The position numbers and the translations under genes are program-made. From NCBI RefSeq assembly GCF_009932725.1, contig NZ_BLJU01000039.1:1-46407 (forward strand): a stretch of DNA of 46,407 nt, read 5' to 3'. The stretch's first letter is position 1. Each line of letters begins with the position of its first letter. The notes under the pieces were generated by a model. The model ran no database searches, had not been told where the DNA came from, and saw nothing but the letters and a program-made list of their open reading frames with translations. Origin of the DNA: Pseudomonas yangonensis (GTDB taxonomy: Bacteria > Pseudomonadota > Gammaproteobacteria > Pseudomonadales > Pseudomonadaceae). Shown in pieces: positions 30,467 through 38,747 of this stretch.

Positions 30467-31606
30467 TTACTTGATGGTCAAAGCCACCAACTTGCCGCTA
30501 TTGCCGTAGACATACAGCCAGTCCCCCACCACCAGCGGCTGGGCGCGCAGGCCATCGCTGTCGATGCGGGTACGGCCAACGAAGCGACCATCGACCTGGC
30601 TCAGCAGGTGCAGATAGCCCTCGAAGTCACCCACGGCGACATAACTGGAGAACACCGCCGGGCCCGAGAGCTGACGGCGCGCCATCGAATCATTGGTCCA
30701 CAGGGCCGAGGCGCTGCGCTCGTCGATACCTTCGACGGTACCGCTGGCATGGCTGACGTAAACGTTGCCGAAGCCCTGAGCGACGCCTACCGAGCTGGAG
30801 GCTTCGCGCTGCCACAGCACGCGGCCGGACTCAAGGTCCATGGCCGCGACACGGCCCTGGTAGCTCACCGCGTAGACGGTGCCGCCGGACAGCAGCAGAC
30901 CGCCGTCGATATCCACCACGCGCTCCAGCTCGGAACGACCTTGCGGAATGGCAACGCGCTGTTCCCAGACCGGCAGGCCGCGCTGGGCGTCGACCGCAAT
31001 CACTTTGCCGCTGGACAGACCGGCGACTACCAGGCGGTTGGTCACCAGCGGCGCGCCGGTACCACGCAGGGTCAGCACGGCCGGGGTGTTCTCGACGATC
31101 CAGCGCTGGCTGCCGGTGCTGGCATCGAAGGCGATCAGGCGGTCGTCCTGGGTCTGCACCACGACGATATCGCCATTGGTGGCCGGCGCAGCCAGCACTT
31201 CGCTGGTCACGCGCGAACGCCATTGCTCTTCGCCGTCGCTGGAGTCCAGCGCGATCACTTCGCCCTTGAGCGTACCCAGCAGTACCTGGCCGTAGCCAAC
31301 GCCGATGGCGCCGGACACCGGGATGTCGAGCTTCTTGCGCCAGATGACCTTGCCGCTGGTGCGGTCCATGGCCATGACCAGACCCTCGACGTCGGCGGCG
31401 TAGATCACCTCGCCATCGATGGCCGGTACCAGCATGTTGAAGGTTTCGCCCTGACCATCTCCAACGGAGCGGCTCCATTCGGTGCGCAGCTCAACTTCAG
31501 CGTCGAACTTGGTCAGTTCGGCGGGCGGCAGTTCCTTCTTGCTATTGCTGCTGCAACCCACGGCCAGAACGGCCAGAGCCAGCAGTGCGGCATTCTTCCA
31601 ACGCAT
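30467..31606 (-). CDS. bamB: BamB, outer-membrane protein assembly lipoprotein
   Basis: 379 residues from ATG 31606 (an ATG four codons earlier is possible). Lipobox LAVGC is followed by repeated blades of a PQQ-like beta propeller (motifs such as VYAVSYQGRVAAMDLESGRV and GQGETFNMLVPAIDG). BamB is part of the BAM complex that inserts beta-barrel proteins. It overlaps yfgM slightly or abuts it, depending on the start. Confidence 0.93.
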   Translation of the reverse strand: MRWKNAALLALAVLAVGCSSNSKKELPPAELTKFDAEVELRTEWSRSVGDGQGETFNMLVPAIDGEVIYAADVEGLVMAMDRTSGKVIWRKKLDIPVSGAIGVGYGQVLLGTLKGEVIALDSSDGEEQWRSRVTSEVLAAPATNGDIVVVQTQDDRLIAFDASTGSQRWIVENTPAVLTLRGTGAPLVTNRLVVAGLSSGKVIAVDAQRGLPVWEQRVAIPQGRSELERVVDIDGGLLLSGGTVYAVSYQGRVAAMDLESGRVLWQREASSSVGVAQGFGNVYVSHASGTVEGIDERSASALWTNDSMARRQLSGPAVFSSYVAVGDFEGYLHLLSQVDGRFVGRTRIDSDGLRAQPLVVGDWLYVYGNSGKLVALTIK

Positions 31607-31610
31607 CACG

Positions 31611-32249
31611 TCACGCATCCCCTTTTGCCAGGTCGTCCAGCTTCATCTGCAGACCGCCAACGGCGGCGTCTTCGGCCAGCGCATCCTTGGCCTTCTGATA
31701 GGCAGCGTGCGCGTCATCGCTGCGACCCAGCTGAGCCAGCAGGTCGCCCTTGAGTTCTTCGCGGCTGGCGAGGTAGGCATCCTCGACCTTGGCATCGAGC
31801 AGCTTGAGCGCATCATCGGCCTTGTCCTGAGCAGCCAGGACACGCGCCAGACGCTGACGCGCCAGTTCGCCGAGCGTGGCATCGGCCGGCTTGTCGAGTA
31901 TGCGCTGCAGCGCGGCTGCGGCATCGTCGAGACGATTGGCTTCGACCGCGACCTTGGCGACGAACAGGCTGCCATACTGCGCGTAGTGAGTACCGCCAAA
32001 CTCGCTGTCGAGCTTGCCGGCCAGTTCGGCGACTTTAGCGGCATCGGGCTTGCCAGCCGGGTCCAGCGCGGTTTCCAGCAATTGCTGGTAGAGCACCGAA
32101 GCGCCTTGCGCCTGATTGTCCTGGTACTTCTGCCAGCCCTGCCAGCCGAATACAGCCACCAGCGCCAATACGCCGCCGGCCAGCAAAGGCTTGCCGTTGC
32201 GATCCCACCAGTCCTTGATTTGCGCGATCTGTTCGTCTTCGGTCTGCAT
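31611..32249 (-). CDS. yfgM: YfgM-type ancillary SecYEG translocon protein
   Basis: 212 residues with a single N-terminal membrane anchor (PLLAGGVLALVAVFGWQGWQ) after a short cytosolic head and a TPR-like helical periplasmic domain (residues 50-205). This organisation and its place between hisS and bamB match YfgM, which associates with the Sec translocon and periplasmic chaperones. Confidence 0.9.
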   Translation of the reverse strand: MQTEDEQIAQIKDWWDRNGKPLLAGGVLALVAVFGWQGWQKYQDNQAQGASVLYQQLLETALDPAGKPDAAKVAELAGKLDSEFGGTHYAQYGSLFVAKVAVEANRLDDAAAALQRILDKPADATLGELARQRLARVLAAQDKADDALKLLDAKVEDAYLASREELKGDLLAQLGRSDDAHAAYQKAKDALAEDAAVGGLQMKLDDLAKGDA

Positions 32250-32281
32250 GTCTAACCCCGTACTCCTAATCGAGAGCCTGC

Positions 32282-33568
32282 TCAGGCCTGCTGGCAGGCG
32301 GCCAGATGCTCAGCCAGAGCATCCCAGGCAACGCTTTGTTGTTCACTGTCGTCGCGCAGCGGCTTGCAACCTACCACGCGCCCTGCCAATTCGTCGTCCC
32401 CCAGAATCAGCGCATAGCGCGCGCCACTCTTGTCGGCCTTCTTGAACTGGCTCTTGAAACTGCCGCCACCGCTATTGAGCAACAGGCGCAGCCCCGGCAG
32501 CTCGTCGCGCAGACGCTCCACCAGAGTCAGCGCCGCCAGCTCCGCCGTCTCGCCAAAGGCGCAGACGTAGACATCGGCGGCGCGGTTGAGCTCGGCCGGC
32601 AACAAGTCCAGGGTTTCCAGCAGCAGCACCAGGCGCTCGACGCCCATGGCGAAGCCGACACCCGGCGTGGCCTTGCCACCCAGCTGCGCCACCAGTCCGT
32701 CGTAGCGGCCACCGGCGCACACCGTACCCTGAGCGCCGAGCTTGTCGGTGACCCACTCGAACACGGTGCGGTTGTAATAATCCAGACCGCGCACCAGCTT
32801 GTGGTTGATCTGATAGCGAATACCTGCAGCGTCCAAACGCGCCTTGACGCCCTCGAAGTGCAGACGCGACTCCTCGTCGAGGTAGTCGCCCAAGGTCGGC
32901 GCACCGACCAGCACGGCCTGAGTCGCCTCGTTCTTGCTGTCGAGGATGCGCAGCGGGTTGGTGGTCAGTCGGCGCTGACTGTCTTCGTCAAGCTGGTCGA
33001 AGCGCTCCTGCAGGTAGGCCACCAGAGCGTCGCGATAGGCAGCGCGTGCCTCGCTGGAGCCCAGACTGTTGATCTGCAGGGTCACGGCATCGGCCAGGCC
33101 GAGCTGCTTCCACAGACGCCAGGTGAGCACGATCAGTTCGGCGTCGACATCCGGCCCCGGCAGGTTGAAGGCTTCCACCCCGACCTGGTGGAACTGGCGG
33201 TAGCGACCCTTCTGCGGCTTCTCGTAGCGGAACATGGGGCCGGCGTACCACAGTTTCTGCACCTGACCACCACCGCTCAGGCCATGCTCGAGCACGGCGC
33301 GCACGCAGCCGGCAGTGCCTTCAGGGCGCAAGGTCAGCGACTCTTCGTTGCGGTCGAGGAAGGTGTACATTTCCTTGTCGACCACGTCGGTGCCTTCGCC
33401 GATACCGCGGGCAAACAGCTCGGTGTACTCGACGATGGGCAGGCGGATCTCCTTGTAGCCATAGCCATCGAGCAGGCTGACCAAGGTGCTTTCCAGGTAG
33501 CGCCAGGCAGGCGTCTGCTCCGGCAGGATGTCGTTCATGCCACGAATGGCTTGCAGGGACTTGCTCAA
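32282..33568 (-). CDS. hisS: Histidyl-tRNA synthetase
   Basis: 428 residues, class II aaRS. Seen: IRGMNDILP at the start, motif 2 TLRPEGTAGCVRAVLEH, the histidine-binding block LVRGLDYYNRTVFEWVT, GRYDGLVAQLGG and motif 3 GFAMGVERL. The C-terminal anticodon-binding domain is complete. It lies 21 bp after ispG in the same direction. Confidence 0.98.
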   Translation of the reverse strand: MSKSLQAIRGMNDILPEQTPAWRYLESTLVSLLDGYGYKEIRLPIVEYTELFARGIGEGTDVVDKEMYTFLDRNEESLTLRPEGTAGCVRAVLEHGLSGGGQVQKLWYAGPMFRYEKPQKGRYRQFHQVGVEAFNLPGPDVDAELIVLTWRLWKQLGLADAVTLQINSLGSSEARAAYRDALVAYLQERFDQLDEDSQRRLTTNPLRILDSKNEATQAVLVGAPTLGDYLDEESRLHFEGVKARLDAAGIRYQINHKLVRGLDYYNRTVFEWVTDKLGAQGTVCAGGRYDGLVAQLGGKATPGVGFAMGVERLVLLLETLDLLPAELNRAADVYVCAFGETAELAALTLVERLRDELPGLRLLLNSGGGSFKSQFKKADKSGARYALILGDDELAGRVVGCKPLRDDSEQQSVAWDALAEHLAACQQA

Positions 33569-33589
33569 TTGTTTTCCTTAAAGCACGGA

Positions 33590-34702
33590 TCAGCCGCGCA
33601 CGATCACGGCGGCATCGGCGGCGACCTTTTCGGCAGCCTTGTCGCGGATGAGCTTTTCCAGCTCGTCCACCAGATTTTCGTTGGTCAGCTTCGAGGCCGG
33701 TTTGCCGTCGATGTAGACCAGGTTGTTCGGGCTACCGCCAGTGAGGCCGATATGCGCCTCCTTGGCTTCGCCGGGGCCGTTGACCACGCAGCCGATCACG
33801 GCCACGTCCAGCGGCACCAGCAGGTCCTCGACGCGAGCTTCCAGCTCGTTCATGGTCTTGACCACATCGAAGTTCTGCCGCGAGCAGCTCGGGCAGGCGA
33901 TGAAGTTGATGCCGCGCGAACGCAGGCGCAGCGACTTGAGAATGTCGAAACCGACCTTGATCTCCTCCACCGGATCGGCAGCCAGGGAGATGCGGATGGT
34001 ATCGCCAATGCCCTCGGCCAGCAGCATGCCCAGGCCAACCGCCGACTTCACGGTACCGGAGCGCAGGCCACCGGCTTCGGTGATGCCCAGGTGTAACGGT
34101 TGCTCGATCTGCTTGGCCAACAGGCGATAGGCCTCGACGGCCATGAACACGTCGGAGGCCTTCACGCTGACCTTGAAGTCAGGGAAGTTCAGGCGATCGA
34201 GATGCTCGACGTGGCGCAAGGCGGACTCGACCAAGGCCTCGGGCGTCGGCTCGCCGTACTTCTTCTGCAGGTCCTTTTCCAGGGAGCCGGCGTTGACGCC
34301 GATGCGGATCGGGATGCCCTTGTCGCGTGCAGCCTCGACCACCGCCTTGACGCGATCCTCGCGGCCGATGTTGCCCGGGTTGATGCGCAGGCAGTCGACG
34401 CCCAGCTCGGCCACGCGCAGGGCGATCTGGTAGTCGAAGTGAATGTCGGCCACCAGCGGTACGCGCACCTGCTGCTTGATGCGGCCGAAGGCCTCGGCGG
34501 CGTCCATGTCCGGTACGGACACGCGCACGATGTCGGCACCGGCATCTTCCAGACGACGGATCTGCGCCACGGTGGCGGCCACATCGTTGGTGTCGGTGTT
34601 GGTCATGCTCTGTACGGCAATCGGCGCATCGCCGCCTACCGGTACCGAGCCAACCCAGATCTTGCGCGACAGTCGGCGCTTGATCGGCGATTCGCAATGC
34701 AT
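33590..34702 (-). CDS. ispG: IspG, 4-hydroxy-3-methylbut-2-enyl diphosphate synthase
   Basis: 370 residues. IspG is the iron-sulfur enzyme of the MEP isoprenoid pathway that converts MEcPP to HMBPP. The TIM barrel is followed by the 4Fe-4S ligands in CPSCSRQNFDVV and CVVNGPGEAKEAHIG. It depends on cluster supply from the isc operon in the same window. It lies 3 bp from the end of rodZ, so they are co-transcribed. Confidence 0.97.
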   Translation of the reverse strand: MHCESPIKRRLSRKIWVGSVPVGGDAPIAVQSMTNTDTNDVAATVAQIRRLEDAGADIVRVSVPDMDAAEAFGRIKQQVRVPLVADIHFDYQIALRVAELGVDCLRINPGNIGREDRVKAVVEAARDKGIPIRIGVNAGSLEKDLQKKYGEPTPEALVESALRHVEHLDRLNFPDFKVSVKASDVFMAVEAYRLLAKQIEQPLHLGITEAGGLRSGTVKSAVGLGMLLAEGIGDTIRISLAADPVEEIKVGFDILKSLRLRSRGINFIACPSCSRQNFDVVKTMNELEARVEDLLVPLDVAVIGCVVNGPGEAKEAHIGLTGGSPNNLVYIDGKPASKLTNENLVDELEKLIRDKAAEKVAADAAVIVRG

Positions 34703-34705
34703 GCT

Positions 34706-35704
34706 TTACATCCCCAGTGTCAGGCGCGCGGTTTCGCCAGAGATATGCGGCGTGACGTCAACGCTTTCGCCGTTGTAGGTCACCTGAGCGCCACGAGCAA
34801 AGCCCAGGTGCAACTTCAGCGGCGCCTTGCCGGTCAGTTCGATACGCTCACCACTACGCTTGAGGGCGCTGAGCAGGACCTTGCCATCGGCATCGGTCAC
34901 CTGCGTCCAGCAATCGGCGGTGAACTGCACCTTCAGCGCACCCTGACCGGCAGGCACCGCAGCAGGTGCGGCGGGCTCGGCGACGGGGGCCGGCGCGGTG
35001 GCGGTCACAGCAGGTTGATCCTGTTCGGGAGCGACCGGAGCCTCGGCTCCTGCGTCAGCTGTCTCGCCCTCAGCCGCGCCGGACTCTGCAGCAGGCTGTT
35101 CGGCGGTAGCGGTTTCTTCCGGAGCTTCGCCCGGCTCCGTTGGCAGCAACAACGGGCTGGTCTGCTCGCCGCCCTGGGCCGCTACCACGGCCTGGTCTTC
35201 CGGCTCGGCCAGCGAGTGCACCTGGGTAGTGCCATCGGCGCCTTCGACTTCCACATGCTCGAGCCCCAGATCAGCCAGGCTGGTGACTGGACGCCCCTGG
35301 TCCTGCCACCAGACAAAACCGCCACCGATCAACGCCAGCAACAACAGGAAGCTGACCAGGCGCAGAATACTTTGCGAATAACGTACAGGTTCTTCGATAC
35401 GCCCCAGAGCATGCACGCTGCTACCAGTGGCATCGGTACCGGTGAACTGGTCGAACTCCATTACCAGGCGGTTCTGGTCCATTTCGAGCAGCTTGGCATA
35501 GGCACGAATGTAACCACGGGCGAAGGTGGTCCCCGGCAGCTTGTCGAAGGCCCCCGCCTCGAGCTGGGCGAGACGCTGAGGAGTCAGATTGAGCTGCGCC
35601 GCCACCTCGGCGACACTCCAGCCCTTGAGCTCACGGGCCTGACGCAGGCTATCGCCCGGGTTGCTCGGCATCGGCTGGTTCACTTCACTATCCGCCGCTT
35701 TCAT
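34706..35704 (-). CDS. rodZ: RodZ, cell-shape protein
   Basis: 332 residues. A cytoplasmic HTH domain (about 17-75, LRQARELKGWSVAEVAAQLN) that contacts MreB is followed by one membrane helix at about 113-133, a Pro/Ala/Glu-rich periplasmic linker and a C-terminal DUF4115 beta domain (FTADCWTQVTDADGKVLLSA). The first ATG overlaps pilF (ATGA). It couples MreB filaments to the elongasome. Confidence 0.93.
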   Translation of the reverse strand: MKAADSEVNQPMPSNPGDSLRQARELKGWSVAEVAAQLNLTPQRLAQLEAGAFDKLPGTTFARGYIRAYAKLLEMDQNRLVMEFDQFTGTDATGSSVHALGRIEEPVRYSQSILRLVSFLLLLALIGGGFVWWQDQGRPVTSLADLGLEHVEVEGADGTTQVHSLAEPEDQAVVAAQGGEQTSPLLLPTEPGEAPEETATAEQPAAESGAAEGETADAGAEAPVAPEQDQPAVTATAPAPVAEPAAPAAVPAGQGALKVQFTADCWTQVTDADGKVLLSALKRSGERIELTGKAPLKLHLGFARGAQVTYNGESVDVTPHISGETARLTLGM

Positions 35705-36462
35705 CGTTGCCCCGAAACATATTGCTGATATTCCTGAGAAGCCGGATACAGGCGCCGCAGTTGCAGTCCCAGGCTGGCCGCCTGGTCACGGTCCTCGAAA
35801 ATCTCGGCCAGGCGCGCCCCCAGAAGCAGGCTGCGTGCGTTCTGCGGTGCCATTTCGCTATAGCTTTCGTAGTAACGACGGGCCGGCACGTATTCTTTGT
35901 CCTCGAAGGACAGCGCGGCCATTTCCAGCATGGCGCGTGGCTGGCGGCTGCTCAGACGCAAGGCCCGCTGGAAATACTCTTTGGCCTGCTCACGCTGGCC
36001 AAGTTGCAGAGCCGTCATGCCCAGGTTCTCGAACACACGGGAACGTTCCGGGTAGAGATTGTCCTCGGCGGCCTTGAGGTAGGTGCTCATGGCCTCCTGA
36101 TAGCGCTTTTGCTCGAACAGGAAGCCGCCGTAATTGTTCAGCAGACGGGCATCCGTTGGCCGCTGGGACAGCGCCTTGCGAAAATGCTCGTCGGCCAGTT
36201 TCGGCTCCATTTCCAACTGAAAGGCCATGGCCAGAGCGGCATGCGCGTCGGCATTGGACGAATCCAGTTCGAGGGCATTCTTCAGCGGCACCTTGGCGAG
36301 CTGTGTATCGCCCTGCTGGATGTAGGCGATGCCTAACTGAACATAAGCGTCGCGTGCCTGGTCACGCCCTTTCGCCGTACGCATGGGGTCGACATCGCCA
36401 GTGGTCACACACCCACCAAGCAGACTGGCAACGAGCAATAACAGCGCAGGGCGCAAGGTCAT
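35701..36462 (-). CDS. pilF: PilF/PilW, type IV pilus secretin pilotin lipoprotein
   Basis: 253 residues from ATG 36462, which has AGAGAGG at good distance; an ATG at 36468 is too close to it. Lipobox LLGGC is followed by about six TPR repeats (ARDAYVQLGIAYIQQGDTQL; NNYGGFLFEQKRYQEA). In Pseudomonas the protein takes the PilQ secretin to the outer membrane for type IV pili. It lies 13 bp after rlmN. Confidence 0.92.
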   Translation of the reverse strand: MTLRPALLLLVASLLGGCVTTGDVDPMRTAKGRDQARDAYVQLGIAYIQQGDTQLAKVPLKNALELDSSNADAHAALAMAFQLEMEPKLADEHFRKALSQRPTDARLLNNYGGFLFEQKRYQEAMSTYLKAAEDNLYPERSRVFENLGMTALQLGQREQAKEYFQRALRLSSRQPRAMLEMAALSFEDKEYVPARRYYESYSEMAPQNARSLLLGARLAEIFEDRDQAASLGLQLRRLYPASQEYQQYVSGQR

Positions 36463-36475
36463 AGGCATCCTCTCT

Positions 36476-37624
36476 TCAATTTCGATTGGCGGCAGTACGA
36501 GGCTCTGGTGCCTCGCTGCCCAGCTGGCGCACGGCAATGTAACGCTCGCTGCGCCGAGTACGGTCCATGACCTGGCCGACCAGCTGGCCACAGGCAGCGT
36601 CGATATCGTCACCACGGGTGGTGCGTACCGTGACGTTATGCCCGGCCTTGTGCAACAGGTCCTGGAAGCGGCGAATGGCGTTATTGCTCGGCCGCTCGTA
36701 CCCCGAGAAGGGGAAGGGATTAAACGGAATCAGATTGATCTTGCAAGGCACATCGGCCAGAAGTGCGACCATCTGCTCAGCGTGCTCGGGCTGATCGTTG
36801 ACGCCCTTGAGCAAGGTGTACTCGATGGTCAGCACGCGCTTCTCGCCCAGCTTGGATATATAGCGCTTGCAAGCTGCCAGCAGCATGTCCAGCGGATACT
36901 TCTTGTTGATCGGCACCAGCTGATTGCGCAACTCATCGTTCGGCGCGTGCAGCGACAGGGCCAGGGACACGTCGATGACGTCGGCCAGCTTGTCGATCAT
37001 CGGCACCACGCCGGAGGTGGACAGCGTCACCTTGCGCTTGGAGATGCCGTAGCCGAGGTCGTCCATCATGATCTGCATGGCGGATACGACGTTGTCGAAG
37101 TTCAGCAGTGGCTCGCCCATGCCCATCATCACCACATTGGTGATGGCGCGATCGATCTTCGCCGGCACGCTGCCGAAGGATTTGTTGGCAATCCATACCT
37201 GGCCGATGATCTCGGCGCTGGTCAGATCGCTGTTGAAACCCTGTTTGCCGGTGGAACAGAAACTGCAATCCAGGGCACAACCGGCCTGCGACGACACGCA
37301 CAGGGTGCCGCGGCCGTTCTGCGGGATATACACGGTTTCCACGCAGCTGCCCGACGCCACACGCACCACCCACTTGCGCGTGCCATCGGCAGAAATATTT
37401 TCGCTGACCACTTCCGGGCCGCGAATCTCGGCAGAGGCCTCGAGCTTCTCGCGCAAGGCCTTGCCGACGTTCGTCATGGCGGCGAAATCATCGACGCCAA
37501 AGTGGTGAATCCACTTCATCACCTGGCCGGCACGGAAGCGCTTCTCGCCGATGGACTCGAAGAACTGTTCCATTTCCGGCTGGGTCAGGCCCAGCAGGTT
37601 GATCTTGCCGGTGGTATTGGTCAT
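36476..37624 (-). CDS. rlmN: RlmN, 23S rRNA/tRNA adenine C2 methyltransferase
   Basis: 382 residues. Radical SAM cluster motif C116-x3-C120-x2-C123 (CALDCSFCSTGKQGF) and a C-terminal Cys (DAACGQLVGQV) that forms the methyl-transfer adduct. It methylates A2503 of 23S rRNA and A37 of some tRNAs. A 26-bp gap separates it from ndk. Confidence 0.96.
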   Translation of the reverse strand: MTNTTGKINLLGLTQPEMEQFFESIGEKRFRAGQVMKWIHHFGVDDFAAMTNVGKALREKLEASAEIRGPEVVSENISADGTRKWVVRVASGSCVETVYIPQNGRGTLCVSSQAGCALDCSFCSTGKQGFNSDLTSAEIIGQVWIANKSFGSVPAKIDRAITNVVMMGMGEPLLNFDNVVSAMQIMMDDLGYGISKRKVTLSTSGVVPMIDKLADVIDVSLALSLHAPNDELRNQLVPINKKYPLDMLLAACKRYISKLGEKRVLTIEYTLLKGVNDQPEHAEQMVALLADVPCKINLIPFNPFPFSGYERPSNNAIRRFQDLLHKAGHNVTVRTTRGDDIDAACGQLVGQVMDRTRRSERYIAVRQLGSEAPEPRTAANRN

Positions 37625-37650
37625 GGCTTCACCCTCGCTTCATTCGCCAA

Positions 37651-38082
37651 TCAGCGAATGCGCGCGCACAGCTCGGTGGCGGAGAAGAAATAAGCGATCT
37701 CGCGCGCAGCGGAAGCTTCGGAGTCCGAACCGTGAACGGCGTTCTCGTCGATGGAAACGGCGAAGTCAGCACGGATGGTGCCGGCAGCAGCTTCTTTCGG
37801 GTTGGTGGCGCCCATCAGTTCGCGGTTCTTGGCAACGGCGTTCTCGCCTTCCAGAACCTGAACGATGACCGGACCGGAAGTCATAAAGGCAACCAGATCC
37901 TTGAAGAAGCCGCGCTCGCTGTGCTCAGCGTAGAAACCGGCAGCTTCGCGCTCGGACAGTTGCACCATCTTCGAAGCGACGACGCGCAGACCGGCCTTTT
38001 CGAAACGGGTGGTGATCTCACCGATGACGTTCTTGGCAACGGCGTCAGGCTTGATGATGGAGAAAGTACGTTGAACAGCCAT
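37651..38082 (-). CDS. ndk: Nucleoside diphosphate kinase
   Basis: 143 residues. The phospho-histidine is H117 (NAVHGSDS), with KPDAVAKN and GATNPKEAAAGTIR. It balances NTP pools. It lies after the isc terminator at 38122-38144, so it has its own promoter. Confidence 0.98.
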   Translation of the reverse strand: MAVQRTFSIIKPDAVAKNVIGEITTRFEKAGLRVVASKMVQLSEREAAGFYAEHSERGFFKDLVAFMTSGPVIVQVLEGENAVAKNRELMGATNPKEAAAGTIRADFAVSIDENAVHGSDSEASAAREIAYFFSATELCARIR

Positions 38083-38121
38083 GTGAAGCTCCAGAAACTT
38101 TAGGGTTAAAGCGAAAAATTA

Positions 38122-38144
38122 AACCCGCGAATTATACGCGGGTT
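38122..38144 (-). terminator. Terminator of the isc operon
   Basis: AACCCGCG (38122-38129) and CGCGGGTT (38137-38144) pair with a 7-nt AT loop. On the reverse strand the stem is followed by TTTAATTTTT. It lies 40 bp after iscX and before ndk. Confidence 0.8.
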
Positions 38145-38183
38145 CAGGTTAAAAGCGTAGGGCAGGCGCCGTAAGCGCCTGTT

Positions 38184-38384
38184 TCAATCGAGCTCTTCGA
38201 TCCAGGCGGCCTGGATCGCTTCCAGCACCTTCTCACCGCCGCGTTGCGGGTCATCGGAGAACTGCGGCAGCGCTACCACCCAGCGATGCAGATCGACGAA
38301 GTTCACGTAGCGCGGATCGACATCCGGCTTCTGCTCGCTCAGCTCGATGGCGATGTCCAGTACATCGGCCCATTTCAGACTCAT
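38184..38384 (-). CDS. iscX: IscX (YfhJ), small isc-operon protein
   Basis: 66 residues, acidic, with the usual core MSLKWADVLDIAIELSEQKP and the DPRYVNFVDLHRWV segment. IscX binds IscS and iron and adjusts cluster assembly. Last gene of the isc operon. Confidence 0.95.
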   Translation of the reverse strand: MSLKWADVLDIAIELSEQKPDVDPRYVNFVDLHRWVVALPQFSDDPQRGGEKVLEAIQAAWIEELD

Positions 38385-38402
38385 GACAGATGCCTCCTGG
38401 AC

Positions 38403-38744
38403 TTAATGCGGCGCTTCGGCCGCATGATTGAGCGAATACTTGGGAATTTCGACGGTAAGGTCTTCCTCACCGACGATAGCCTGGCAGGCCAGGCGTGACT
38501 GGGCCTCCAGCCCCCAGGCCTTATCCAGATAGTCCTCTTCCAGCTCGTCAGCCTCGTTCAGCGAATCGAAGCCCTCGCGTACGATGCAGTGACAGGTGGT
38601 GCAGGCACACACGCCACCACAGGCGCTTTCCATCTCGATATGGTGCTCATGGGCCAGTTCGAGGATGGAGATACCGGGTTCGGCCTCGACCACCAGACCA
38701 TCCGGGCAGAATCGCTCGTGGGGCAGAAAAATTACCTGCGGCAT
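38403..38744 (-). CDS. fdx: 2Fe-2S ferredoxin of the isc operon
   Basis: 113 residues from ATG 38744; a TTG codon directly before could also initiate. Adrenodoxin-type ligands are in the CGGVCACTTCHCIV loop plus a later Cys in RLACQAIVG. It gives electrons for Fe-S cluster assembly on IscU. It lies 3 bp after hscA. Confidence 0.95.
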   Translation of the reverse strand: MPQVIFLPHERFCPDGLVVEAEPGISILELAHEHHIEMESACGGVCACTTCHCIVREGFDSLNEADELEEDYLDKAWGLEAQSRLACQAIVGEEDLTVEIPKYSLNHAAEAPH

Positions 38745-38747
38745 CAA